A stretch of 64,000 nt of DNA from Caldilineaceae bacterium (GTDB lineage Bacteria > Chloroflexota > Anaerolineae > Caldilineales > Caldilineaceae), in contig JAJEBF010000011.1 in NCBI GenBank assembly GCA_022824025.1, forward strand, positions 1 to 64,000, read 5' to 3'. Both the position numbers and the translations under genes were made by a program. Below the pieces are notes generated by a model, which worked only from the letters and a program-made list of their open reading frames with translations, searched no databases and had not been told where the DNA came from. Positions 57,442-64,000 of this stretch are shown here, piece after piece (positions within the stretch are counted from its first letter, which is position 1; every line of letters starts with the position of its first letter).

Positions 57442-57481
57442 GCACTGTAAGGTGGTGTGATTTGCCGCAAAAGCGATGAGT

Positions 57482-57511
57482 AGTATAGAGTCGCATTCAC
57501 AACTGTGTCAA
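57482..57511 (-). promoter_or_regulatory. Sigma-A promoter for SCP2-like gene, dnaG and rpoD
   Basis: On the - strand: TTGACA (57506-57511), 18-bp spacer, TATACT (57482-57487), about 45 bp before the SCP2-like ATG. Box sequences and spacer length match those of the tRNA-Asn promoter at 53390. Confidence 0.8.
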
Positions 57512-57606
57512 GGATGGCTGCACGCATATGTGTATCCGGTTTCGGTCAGTTCCCCGCAATTTCCCCCGGCGCAGCATGCGGAGAGTGTGCATTTGCATTT
57601 TCGTTG

Positions 57607-57612
57607 TATAAT
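57607..57612 (+). promoter_or_regulatory. Consensus -10 box for bactofilin gene
   Basis: A perfect TATAAT with no good -35 at the usual distance (about AGTGTG). It is 95 bp upstream of the bactofilin ATG. Weakly supported. Confidence 0.4.
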
Positions 57613-57707
57613 AGGGAAATGCTGGGATTTCGCTGCGTGTCTTCCTTGAATACACCGACATCGAATCCAACTTGCAGGGGAGCTGGGCGGGAAAGGAGAC
57701 GCAAACG

Positions 57708-58730
57708 ATGCCGCTTTTCAAACGTGGCCGGAAACAGGATGAAGAAGACTTACAGTGGCTCTATCGGAATCTCCAGGAGTTGGACGATGCCGAGCCTTCG
57801 CAAGAAAGCGACGAAGAAGAAGCGCAGGCTGATAACGATGGATATGATGACCGTGATGAGAAGATGATGGAAACGCCGCCAGAGCCTGAATTGACCGAAC
57901 AACCGCCGCCGGAGCCGGTACTGGGCGAGCCGGAGCCCGCAGTGGATGAGCCCCCCCCGCAAGAAAAGGCCGCGGACGAGACACTGGCGACCGTTCTGCC
58001 GGAACCAATGCCTCCCGAACCGACCGCAACTGAACCTCCACCCGTAGAGGTCCCAACCCCGGTTTCCAGAGAATCCCTGCTGGCGCAGGAAGACGTTACG
58101 CCTAAGACGAACGAATCGTATGAGAGGAGAAGTAGACAGATGAGTGGGAACCGCCGAGAAAACGCGCCGTTCGCCAACCGAGGGCAACAGCCGCCCCCGT
58201 CCCGCCCGCAGCGGCAAGAGTCGCCTACGGAGGAAGCAACGGCCGACACGATTGTGGGCCCTCAATCCTATTTTACCGGTACGTTCCGTTCAGAAAAGGA
58301 TTTGCGCGTCGAAGGAACGCTCGAAGGTGAGATCGACTGTCGCGGAACAGTTATCGTCGCCAAGGACGCGACTCTGTCGGCAACCGTGCGTGCCCGCAAC
58401 ATTGAGATCGCCGGTTCGGTCACCGGCGACGTTTTCATCGAGGAACGCTTGCACTTGCGCTCCTCCGGTGAAATGCGGGGCCAGTCCCATGCCGCGTCCT
58501 TTATCGTTGAAGAGGGCGGCTATTTCGAGGGCGAAATGAAAATGGGCGCAACCAATCAGGAAGATTGGCCAACCATCGGAAGTGGACCCTCTGCCGATGG
58601 CCTTGGGCTTTCGGTCGAGTCTACCCAATGGCCCGCCAAGCGCTCTGAAAACCGCCCGAACAGGCCGGGCGCCAACCCGATCGATAGCGGACGTGAGGAC
58701 ACGGGGGCCGGGCGTCACCGGAACATTTGA
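57708..58730 (+). CDS. Bactofilin-family cytoskeletal protein
   Basis: 340 residues. The ATG at 57708 follows AAAGGAGA; the frame is open further upstream without support. Residues 1-185 are a low-complexity region rich in Glu, Pro, Thr and Asp. The bactofilin (DUF583) beta-helix at about 195-290 contains FRSEKDLRVEGTLEGEIDCR, ATVRARNIEIAGSVTGDVFI and LRSSGEMRGQSHAASFIVEE. A Pro/Gly/Asn-rich tail follows. Bactofilins polymerise into membrane-associated filaments that guide cell-wall growth. The long acidic N-terminal region is not typical of short bactofilins. It is a lone gene on the + strand. Confidence 0.88.
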   Translation: MPLFKRGRKQDEEDLQWLYRNLQELDDAEPSQESDEEEAQADNDGYDDRDEKMMETPPEPELTEQPPPEPVLGEPEPAVDEPPPQEKAADETLATVLPEPMPPEPTATEPPPVEVPTPVSRESLLAQEDVTPKTNESYERRSRQMSGNRRENAPFANRGQQPPPSRPQRQESPTEEATADTIVGPQSYFTGTFRSEKDLRVEGTLEGEIDCRGTVIVAKDATLSATVRARNIEIAGSVTGDVFIEERLHLRSSGEMRGQSHAASFIVEEGGYFEGEMKMGATNQEDWPTIGSGPSADGLGLSVESTQWPAKRSENRPNRPGANPIDSGREDTGAGRHRNI

Positions 58731-59127
58731 GACGACTCCTTCTGTGTTTTCCCAACTGGCGGAACCTTCGAAATGGGACGAACCGTCAGGGGGGACGCGA
58801 CGGCCTTGCCTGTCGATGGGACACGGGCCCGCCTAGATTTGCAAGTCCGGACTCCTCCCCACAACTGCCTGGCTGGGGAATCGACTTCTGCAGCCAGGTT
58901 CCCGGCCGTAAAGGCCCGTTCTTCTTGCGCAGATATTGCAGTCCTTGTCCGATCAGCCAGGCAAGCTCCCCCGGCCCCAACCCACTGCCCCAACCAATTG
59001 CTCGAATCGCACGCTCAAGCGAATTGATGGCGTCCCGCGTCCGCCGAACGCCATGTTCTGCGCCCCACACTTACACGGCCAACCCCTGAAGTTCAGTAGG
59101 AATAACCTATACGCCGTACCCCCCGGT
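58731..59127. other. Intergenic stretch between convergent genes
   Basis: 397 bp between bactofilin (+) and the YprB-like gene (-). A 94-codon - strand frame (58786-59070) starts with GTG, lacks a ribosome site and has no recognised similarity. No clear terminator was found. Confidence 0.4.
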
Positions 59128-60528
59128 TCACCCGTCCGCGCCCAGCTTCCGTTGTAGGCGGGTTAGCCGGTGACGCAGTTCAGTCTGGATCTGCGGGGAA
59201 CGCGCGTGGGGCGGGGACTGCTCCTGTTCGTGCAACGCCCACCGGGTCCACATGGCCGCTTGCGCCAGGTCGCCGCTGTGCCATTCGCAGAACTTCGCCA
59301 GTTCTACGTAGGGGCGGCTGTCGGGGGCGCTCCCCGCGCCGCCCACCGTCGTCAGCCACTGCCGCCAGACGGCCGCTGCCTCTTCCCAGCGCCGTTGTCG
59401 TTTGAGCAGACGGCCCAAACCGTCAAACGACTCAGCCAGGTACGCGCGGCCGCTGAGCCCCTCCAGCGCGGCGCGGAAAAGCGTTTCAGCGCGGTCCAGC
59501 CGCTCCAGCTCCTCCTGCAGCCGCGCCATGCTCAGGAGATCGAGCGGCTGCAGATAGCCGGCGCCCGCGGCGGTCGGTTCGGCGAATACGCTGCAGATCA
59601 CCTCCGTCAACGCCGCCATCGAGATGATATCCTCGCGATTGTGGTAGAAGACGCTCTGCATCATGCGGCCGTCGCCGTCTCGCAGATAGTCAGCGTACAA
59701 CTGCGGGATCAGGCTTCCGGGCACATCGGCCTCCGTCCGCGCAATCCCCAGGACTTTCTGTTCCAGATTGCTGAGAGCGCAGCTGCCCAGGCGTTTGCGC
59801 CACAATCGGCGGGCAGGGTGCAACAGATCCAGGTGGGGCGCGTCCTCCTTCAACACGGCAGGCATTGCAGCGTCTGCGGGCAGGAAACGGCCGGCGTAGC
59901 GGTATCGCCCGCGCAAGAGCGGGGCGTCAAAAGAACGACCGTTGAAGGTCACCAGGCTTTCGCAGCCCTTTAGCAGATCTGTGATCGCTGTCAGCAGAGC
60001 CGGCTCTTCGCCCGGATGGCGCATGAAAAACTGACGCGCCACAAATGTCCAGCGGTCCTCCGGCTCGGCCCCAGCCCGGCCTTGGCGTTCAAACGTGCCA
60101 ATTCCGACCATAAAGGCGTAGATGCCGGCGCCTCCTCCCAGCCCGGTGCTCTCGATGTCCAGAAATGCGGCCTTGCGAAAATCAGGGCAGTCTTCCAACC
60201 GGTAGGCGGGGTATAGAGGAGCAAGGACCGACGGATCGCGTTCCGGCAGATTGCCTGGCACGGTCTGCTTTCGGAGGGCGGGCAAAGCGTGCGGCTGGCT
60301 TCCCTCGACTTCGCCAGCCGCGTAGCGCCGGGTAACAAGATAACAGAGTCCGGCGCTGTTCTCGACAATTTCACCCGCCTCCAACGCCTCGACGGAGGCA
60401 GGCTCAGCCTGCCATTCGGGCGAGGCCGCCGCTGGCCGCTCGGGCGCGTCCGTTTTCGCCGGAGCAGAAGATGCGCGCCGGCCGCGCAAGCCCTGCAGGC
60501 GGCGCAAACGTTCAGAAGTAGAGGACAT
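59128..60528 (-). CDS. YprB-like ribonuclease H-like exonuclease domain protein
   Basis: 466 residues. Residues 140-310 are an RNase H-like DEDD exonuclease fold: AAFLDIESTGLGGGAGIYAF near 140-160, LVTFNGRSFDAPLLRGRYRY near 213-232 and YHNREDIISMAAL near 315. These hold acidic metal ligands. A basic, disordered N-terminus of about 60 residues precedes it. The C-terminal 120 residues are helical with TPR-like repeats (LEELERLDRAETLFRAALEG, LLKRQRRWEEAAAVWRQWL). The family is known from Bacillus YprB and its substrate is unclear. It is divergent from recJ. Confidence 0.8.
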   Translation of the reverse strand: MSSTSERLRRLQGLRGRRASSAPAKTDAPERPAAASPEWQAEPASVEALEAGEIVENSAGLCYLVTRRYAAGEVEGSQPHALPALRKQTVPGNLPERDPSVLAPLYPAYRLEDCPDFRKAAFLDIESTGLGGGAGIYAFMVGIGTFERQGRAGAEPEDRWTFVARQFFMRHPGEEPALLTAITDLLKGCESLVTFNGRSFDAPLLRGRYRYAGRFLPADAAMPAVLKEDAPHLDLLHPARRLWRKRLGSCALSNLEQKVLGIARTEADVPGSLIPQLYADYLRDGDGRMMQSVFYHNREDIISMAALTEVICSVFAEPTAAGAGYLQPLDLLSMARLQEELERLDRAETLFRAALEGLSGRAYLAESFDGLGRLLKRQRRWEEAAAVWRQWLTTVGGAGSAPDSRPYVELAKFCEWHSGDLAQAAMWTRWALHEQEQSPPHARSPQIQTELRHRLTRLQRKLGADG

Positions 60529-60611
60529 TGGGAATGCTTGGAAGCGTGATCAGTCCAGACTGAACCCCCATTGTAGCCCAGCCCGATAGAGGCGGGAAAT
60601 CCCTCTCTTTT

Positions 60612-60641
60612 TTGCGCCTCATCTGCTCTCTCGACTATAAT
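60612..60641 (+). promoter_or_regulatory. Candidate sigma-A promoter for recJ
   Basis: TTGCGC (60612-60617), 18-bp spacer, perfect TATAAT (60636-60641), about 47 bp upstream of the recJ start. The divergent YprB-like gene has only a weak -10 (TACAAT, 60570-60575 on the - strand). Confidence 0.65.
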
Positions 60642-60687
60642 TGGATTCCGTACGCCGTATCGTTCCCCTCCTGGTGGAGAATCCACT

Positions 60688-62427
60688 TTGTCCGCGACCG
60701 ATAAACATTGGAACTTTCATCCACCTGCGCCGGAGAGCTTCCTGGCTAACAGCCACGAACATCCGGCGTTGTTGCAGGTGCTGTACAATCGCGGTCTGCG
60801 TGACGGGGCGGCCGTAACGTCCTTCCTGCAAGGTGAGGATGCCGTCCAGGAAAATCCATTTCGCCTGACCGACATGTCGGCCGCCGTCTCGCGGGTAGCG
60901 CGGGCCATTGAAACGCGTGAGGTCATCTGTGTATACGGAGATTTCGACGCCGACGGCGTCACGGCCACCGCTCTGTTGACGACGGCTTTGCAGCGCGCCG
61001 GCGCCCTCGTCGGCGCATACATCCCAAACAGGGTAGATGAAGGCTATGGCCTGAATGTGGAGGCGCTCCGCTCTATCGCCGCCAAGGGGGCCGACCTGCT
61101 CGTGACAGTCGACTGCGGCATTCGCAGCGTCCTCGAAGTCGCGGAAGCCGCGGAGTTGGGCATGGATGTCGTGCTCACCGACCATCACACAATCGGCGCA
61201 GAGCTGCCTCCGGCCCTGGCAGTGATCAATCCGCGCCGAGATGCCCGCGCAGACACATTTCAACCGCTGGCTGGGGTTGGCGTTGCCTACCGGCTGGCGC
61301 AGGGCGTTCTGCGCGTCGTCTCGCAACAGCCATGGAGCCGGCTTTCTACGGAAGAAGCCGCGCGGGAGGAACAGGCCCTTCTCGATTTGGTGGCTGTCGG
61401 CACCGTCGCCGACCTGGTGCCTCTGCTGGGCGAAAACCGTTCCCTGGTGCGGCGGGGGTTGGCGGAAATGCGTCGGGGCAACCGGGTCGGGTTGTTTGCG
61501 CTGACAGAGATGGCTTCTGTGCCTCTGGACGGGATCGACAGTACAGCGATCAGCTTTCGCATCGCGCCGCGTATCAACGCCGCCGGTCGACTCGCCAGCG
61601 CCAAAATGGCCTATGATCTCCTGCGCAGTGACGATTACGAGACGGCCTATGATATGGCGATGGACCTGGACCGTCTCAACCAGCGGCGCCAGGCGCTCAC
61701 AACCGAAGCCCACGCGGTAGCCGAGACTGAGTTGGCCGGCCTTGATCCATCCAGCGCCCCGATTCTGATCGTCGCCAGCGACAGGTTTCAACCCGGCATC
61801 GTTGGGCTTGCCGCAGGAAGATTGAGCGATCAGTTCTACCGCCCGGCAGTCGTAATCGAACAGGGCAGCGAGTTCTGCCGCGGCAGTGCCCGCAGCATCG
61901 CCGAATTTGATATGATAGCGGCCTTGGACCAGGTCAGCTCTTTGCTGGTGCGTCATGGAGGGCACAGCCGGGCGGCCGGCTTTACCGTGCGCGCCGAGCG
62001 GTTGCCCGCGCTGCAAGACGCGCTGACAGAGGCAGCCGGGCGGGAACTCGGTCCTCTGGAAAATCTGCGGCCAACCCTGAATATCGATGCCGAACTGGCA
62101 ATCGAACAGATCGACTGGGCATTGCAAAGTCAACTTTCCCGCATGGAGCCGGTCGGCCAGCAGAACGAGCCCGCGCTCTTCCTGTGCCGCCAGTGCCGTG
62201 TGCATAGCATCCGCACCGTGGGCGGGGGCAAGCATCTGAAAATCGTGATCACCGGCCGCGATCATTCACCCGTGCTGGACGGAATCGGTTTTGGCTTGGG
62301 TGGGCGCGCTGCAAACCTGCAAGTAGGCAGCCTCATCGACATTGTTTTCCATCCTGAAGTCAACGAATGGCAGGGCCGCCGCTCTCTGCAGCTCAACATC
62401 CAGGATCTGCGGACCTGCGTTGACTGA
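60688..62427 (+). CDS. recJ: Single-stranded-DNA-specific exonuclease RecJ
   Basis: A 5'-3' exonuclease on single-stranded DNA in recombination and mismatch repair. The DHH motifs are visible: VYGDFDADGVTATALL at 82-97, LVTVDCGI near 138 and DVVLTDHHTIGAELP near 162. The DHHA1 region has VRHGGHSRAAGFTVRAERL near 425, followed by the C-terminal OB fold. TTG at 60688 is the start used: GGTGGAG precedes it and no ATG or GTG fits nearby. The gene has its own promoter. The HAD gene starts 89 bp after its end. Confidence 0.94.
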   Translation: MSATDKHWNFHPPAPESFLANSHEHPALLQVLYNRGLRDGAAVTSFLQGEDAVQENPFRLTDMSAAVSRVARAIETREVICVYGDFDADGVTATALLTTALQRAGALVGAYIPNRVDEGYGLNVEALRSIAAKGADLLVTVDCGIRSVLEVAEAAELGMDVVLTDHHTIGAELPPALAVINPRRDARADTFQPLAGVGVAYRLAQGVLRVVSQQPWSRLSTEEAAREEQALLDLVAVGTVADLVPLLGENRSLVRRGLAEMRRGNRVGLFALTEMASVPLDGIDSTAISFRIAPRINAAGRLASAKMAYDLLRSDDYETAYDMAMDLDRLNQRRQALTTEAHAVAETELAGLDPSSAPILIVASDRFQPGIVGLAAGRLSDQFYRPAVVIEQGSEFCRGSARSIAEFDMIAALDQVSSLLVRHGGHSRAAGFTVRAERLPALQDALTEAAGRELGPLENLRPTLNIDAELAIEQIDWALQSQLSRMEPVGQQNEPALFLCRQCRVHSIRTVGGGKHLKIVITGRDHSPVLDGIGFGLGGRAANLQVGSLIDIVFHPEVNEWQGRRSLQLNIQDLRTCVD

Positions 62428-62516
62428 CCTCGCGTTGCGCGGCGCCGTCTGCTGCCGCAAACCACCCGCCGGACCTGCTCTCCGACGGACCATTGAAAAG
62501 ATCGTAGAGTTCACTC

Positions 62517-63329
62517 ATGGCACAAAGAGCTAACCTGAGAGAGGTACGCGCCGTTCTGCTGGATATGGACGGCGTTGTCTATGTCGGCGAGGAACCCCTT
62601 CCCGGCGTCCAGGAACTACTGGATTATCTGGAAGCGACAGAGCGGAACTGGCTGTTCGTAACCAACAATTCCTCGCGCACCCCGAACCAGTTTGTGGAAA
62701 AGGTCGGCCGCATGGGCATCGGCGCGGATGAGGCGCATATTCTCAGCAGCGCGCTCGCCACCGCAAGCTGGCTGGCGGAACAGTATCCAGACGGCGTTCG
62801 CGCCTTTATGATTGGCCAGGATGGCCTGCGCTCGGCCCTGGAGCAGGAAGGCATCACCATCGTCGAGGACGCGCCGGCGGCTGATGTGATCGTTTCCGGC
62901 ATCGACTTCAGTGTGCGTTACGAGCGTCTGGCGGATGCCACCCTCGCGATACGCGCCGGCGCCCGTTTTGTCGGCACCAACAGCGATACATCTTTCCCCA
63001 GCGAACGCGGCCAAATTCCCGGAACCGGCGCGCTGCTGGCCTTGCTGGAGGCGGCCACCGGCGTCACACCGACGGTGATCGGCAAACCCAACGCCGGCAT
63101 GTTCCAGCAAGCCATGCACAAACTGGGCACCACCGCCGCCGCTACGCTGATGGTCGGGGACCGCTACGAGACGGATATCGCCGGGGCCATTGAGTTGGGC
63201 ATGCCCACGGCTGCCGTGCTGACAGGGATCACCACCGAGGAGGAGTTCCACACGGTGGCGCCCAAGCCGGACCTGATCCTGCCCGGTCTGCCCGAACTTC
63301 TGGAGGCCTTCCAACAGGCCGACAACTGA
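62517..63329 (+). CDS. HAD-superfamily NagD-like phosphatase
   Basis: 270 residues, HAD hydrolase of the NagD/PGP (C2-cap) type. Motif I is LLDMDGVVYVGEEPLPG at about 14-30, motif II FVTNNSSRTPNQ, motif III a Lys in VIGKPNAGMFQ and motif IV MVGDRYETDIAGAIELGMP. Members dephosphorylate small sugar phosphates or nucleotides; the substrate here is open. It begins with ATG at 62517 and may be co-transcribed with recJ. rlmN follows with its own promoter. Confidence 0.88.
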   Translation: MAQRANLREVRAVLLDMDGVVYVGEEPLPGVQELLDYLEATERNWLFVTNNSSRTPNQFVEKVGRMGIGADEAHILSSALATASWLAEQYPDGVRAFMIGQDGLRSALEQEGITIVEDAPAADVIVSGIDFSVRYERLADATLAIRAGARFVGTNSDTSFPSERGQIPGTGALLALLEAATGVTPTVIGKPNAGMFQQAMHKLGTTAAATLMVGDRYETDIAGAIELGMPTAAVLTGITTEEEFHTVAPKPDLILPGLPELLEAFQQADN

Positions 63330-63394
63330 GCGCCTCACGGCCGCCAAAGCCCAGTTTGCCCGCATAGGCCGCGTAGGAGTCAGCGGGCTATATT

Positions 63395-63424
63395 TTGACG
63401 GCAACTGAATAGCTGCGCTACAAT
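63395..63424 (+). promoter_or_regulatory. Sigma-A promoter for rlmN
   Basis: TTGACG (63395-63400), 18-bp spacer, TACAAT (63419-63424). The ATG is at 63432, seven bases after the -10 box, so the transcript would begin at or within a base or two of the start codon. Confidence 0.7.
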
Positions 63425-63431
63425 TGCAACA

Positions 63432-64000
63432 ATGAAGACTATCCCGCTTTCTCCGCCCGCCGTCCCTCCAACTGCCCGCTCGCTATTGGATTGCTCTCCC
63501 CAAGAGCTTGCCGAAGTCGTTAAGGCACTGCCGCACCAGCGTGAAGACGCCGGTGGGCGGGCCGCCAGCGTGCCGGCCTATCGCATCCGTCAGATTCAGG
63601 AGTGGATCTATAAGAAATACGCCCGCTCCTTTGAAGAGATGTCCAATCTGCCGAAGGCGATGCGCGACGGCTTGGCCGCATCCGCAACGCTCACGCCGCT
63701 GACGCCGGTCGAACAGCGTGTTTCCAAGGCCGGGGACACGCAGAAGGTGTTGTTTCAGATGCCGGACGGGGAGACGATCGAAGCGGTCCTGATGCTCTAT
63801 GACCAGCGGAGAACACTCTGTATCAGCAGCCAGGCCGGATGCGCCATGGGCTGCTCCTTCTGCGCGACGGCCCAGGGCGGCCTGCGGCGCAATCTGACCG
63901 CCGGCGAAATTGTCGCCCAGGTCCTGTTCTTCGCCCGCTATCTGCGTAATGCCGGCGAAAGGCCAAAAATGCGGGTGAAAAGGCCGACCACCGTGACAAA
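63432..64000 (+). CDS. rlmN: 23S rRNA (adenine-2503-C2)-methyltransferase, 5' part
   Basis: Radical-SAM enzyme that methylates A2503 of 23S rRNA and A37 of some tRNAs. The frame runs from ATG 63432 off the window edge after 189 codons. After an N-terminal helical domain (IRQIQEWIYKKYARSFEEMS) comes SSQAGCAMGCSFCATAQGG, with the radical-SAM ligands Cys137, Cys141 and Cys144 in CxxxCxxC. The C-terminal half with the methyl-accepting Cys is beyond the edge. No ribosome site is visible because the promoter reaches almost to the ATG, so a leaderless mRNA is likely. Confidence 0.93.
   Translation, partial: MKTIPLSPPAVPPTARSLLDCSPQELAEVVKALPHQREDAGGRAASVPAYRIRQIQEWIYKKYARSFEEMSNLPKAMRDGLAASATLTPLTPVEQRVSKAGDTQKVLFQMPDGETIEAVLMLYDQRRTLCISSQAGCAMGCSFCATAQGGLRRNLTAGEIVAQVLFFARYLRNAGERPKMRVKRPTTVT

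Noticed and set aside
58786..59070. 94-codon - strand frame with a possible helical region
   Set aside because: GTG start without ribosome site and no recognised similarity; could be a remnant, but not supportable as a gene.

Overview
This is a GC-rich chromosomal window of about 64 kb carrying mostly housekeeping genes. The organism is probably a member of the Chloroflexota, perhaps the Caldilineae/Anaerolineae. That is an inference from several features: a perfect CIRCE element with HrcA, surface proteins with long Thr-Pro linkers, DUF3179 and bactofilin proteins, a fused NuoCD, and the dnaG-rpoD arrangement. No rRNA operon is present that would settle it.

Region by region. 1-923 holds a 122-bp tandem repeat and the decayed 3' end of an ISAs1-family transposase. 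1129-4779 (+) encodes nuoB, nuoCD and nuoI, the quinone-reducing module of respiratory complex I. It is followed by a UPF0173 metal hydrolase, a small Cys-rich protein and a strong terminator. 6308-11451 (+) has an FAD oxidoreductase, tgt, uppP and a PstS-like lipoprotein; between the first two lies a repeat-rich gap with a 96-bp ISAs1 derivative and 14 heptamer repeats. 11941-23885 (+) is the nusA-ylxR-infB-rbfA-nrnA-truB-ribF run, followed by a cytochrome c/propeller lipoprotein and a glycosyltransferase.

23919-31096 (-) reads hrcA-grpE-acetyltransferase-small membrane protein-sbcD-sbcC from one sigma-A promoter overlapped downstream by CIRCE. 31298-36554 (-) encodes exopolysaccharide or glycan enzymes: a sugar-phosphate transferase, a GT2 and a GT39-like protein. 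36982-39817 (-) has modA, modB and glutamate formimidoyltransferase. 40551-45957 has a double-domain FemAB-like protein (+), a UTP-glucose-1-phosphate uridylyltransferase (-) and a gamma-glutamyltransferase (-).

46244-50502 (+) is a three-gene set of unrecognised membrane and surface proteins, the best candidate in the window for an undescribed system. 50534-53321 holds a DUF3179 lipoprotein, a 54-residue membrane protein behind a near-consensus promoter, a VOC protein and tRNA-Asn. 53472-57441 (-) is an SCP2-like gene, dnaG and rpoD behind one promoter. The right end has bactofilin (+), a YprB-like exonuclease (-), recJ (+), a HAD phosphatase (+) and rlmN (+), which runs off the window.

Functionally the window combines energy metabolism, transcription and translation factors, replication initiation, double-strand-break processing and envelope building. 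All promoter calls are by eye against TTGACA-N16-18-TATAAT. All protein calls rest on motif recognition without database searches.
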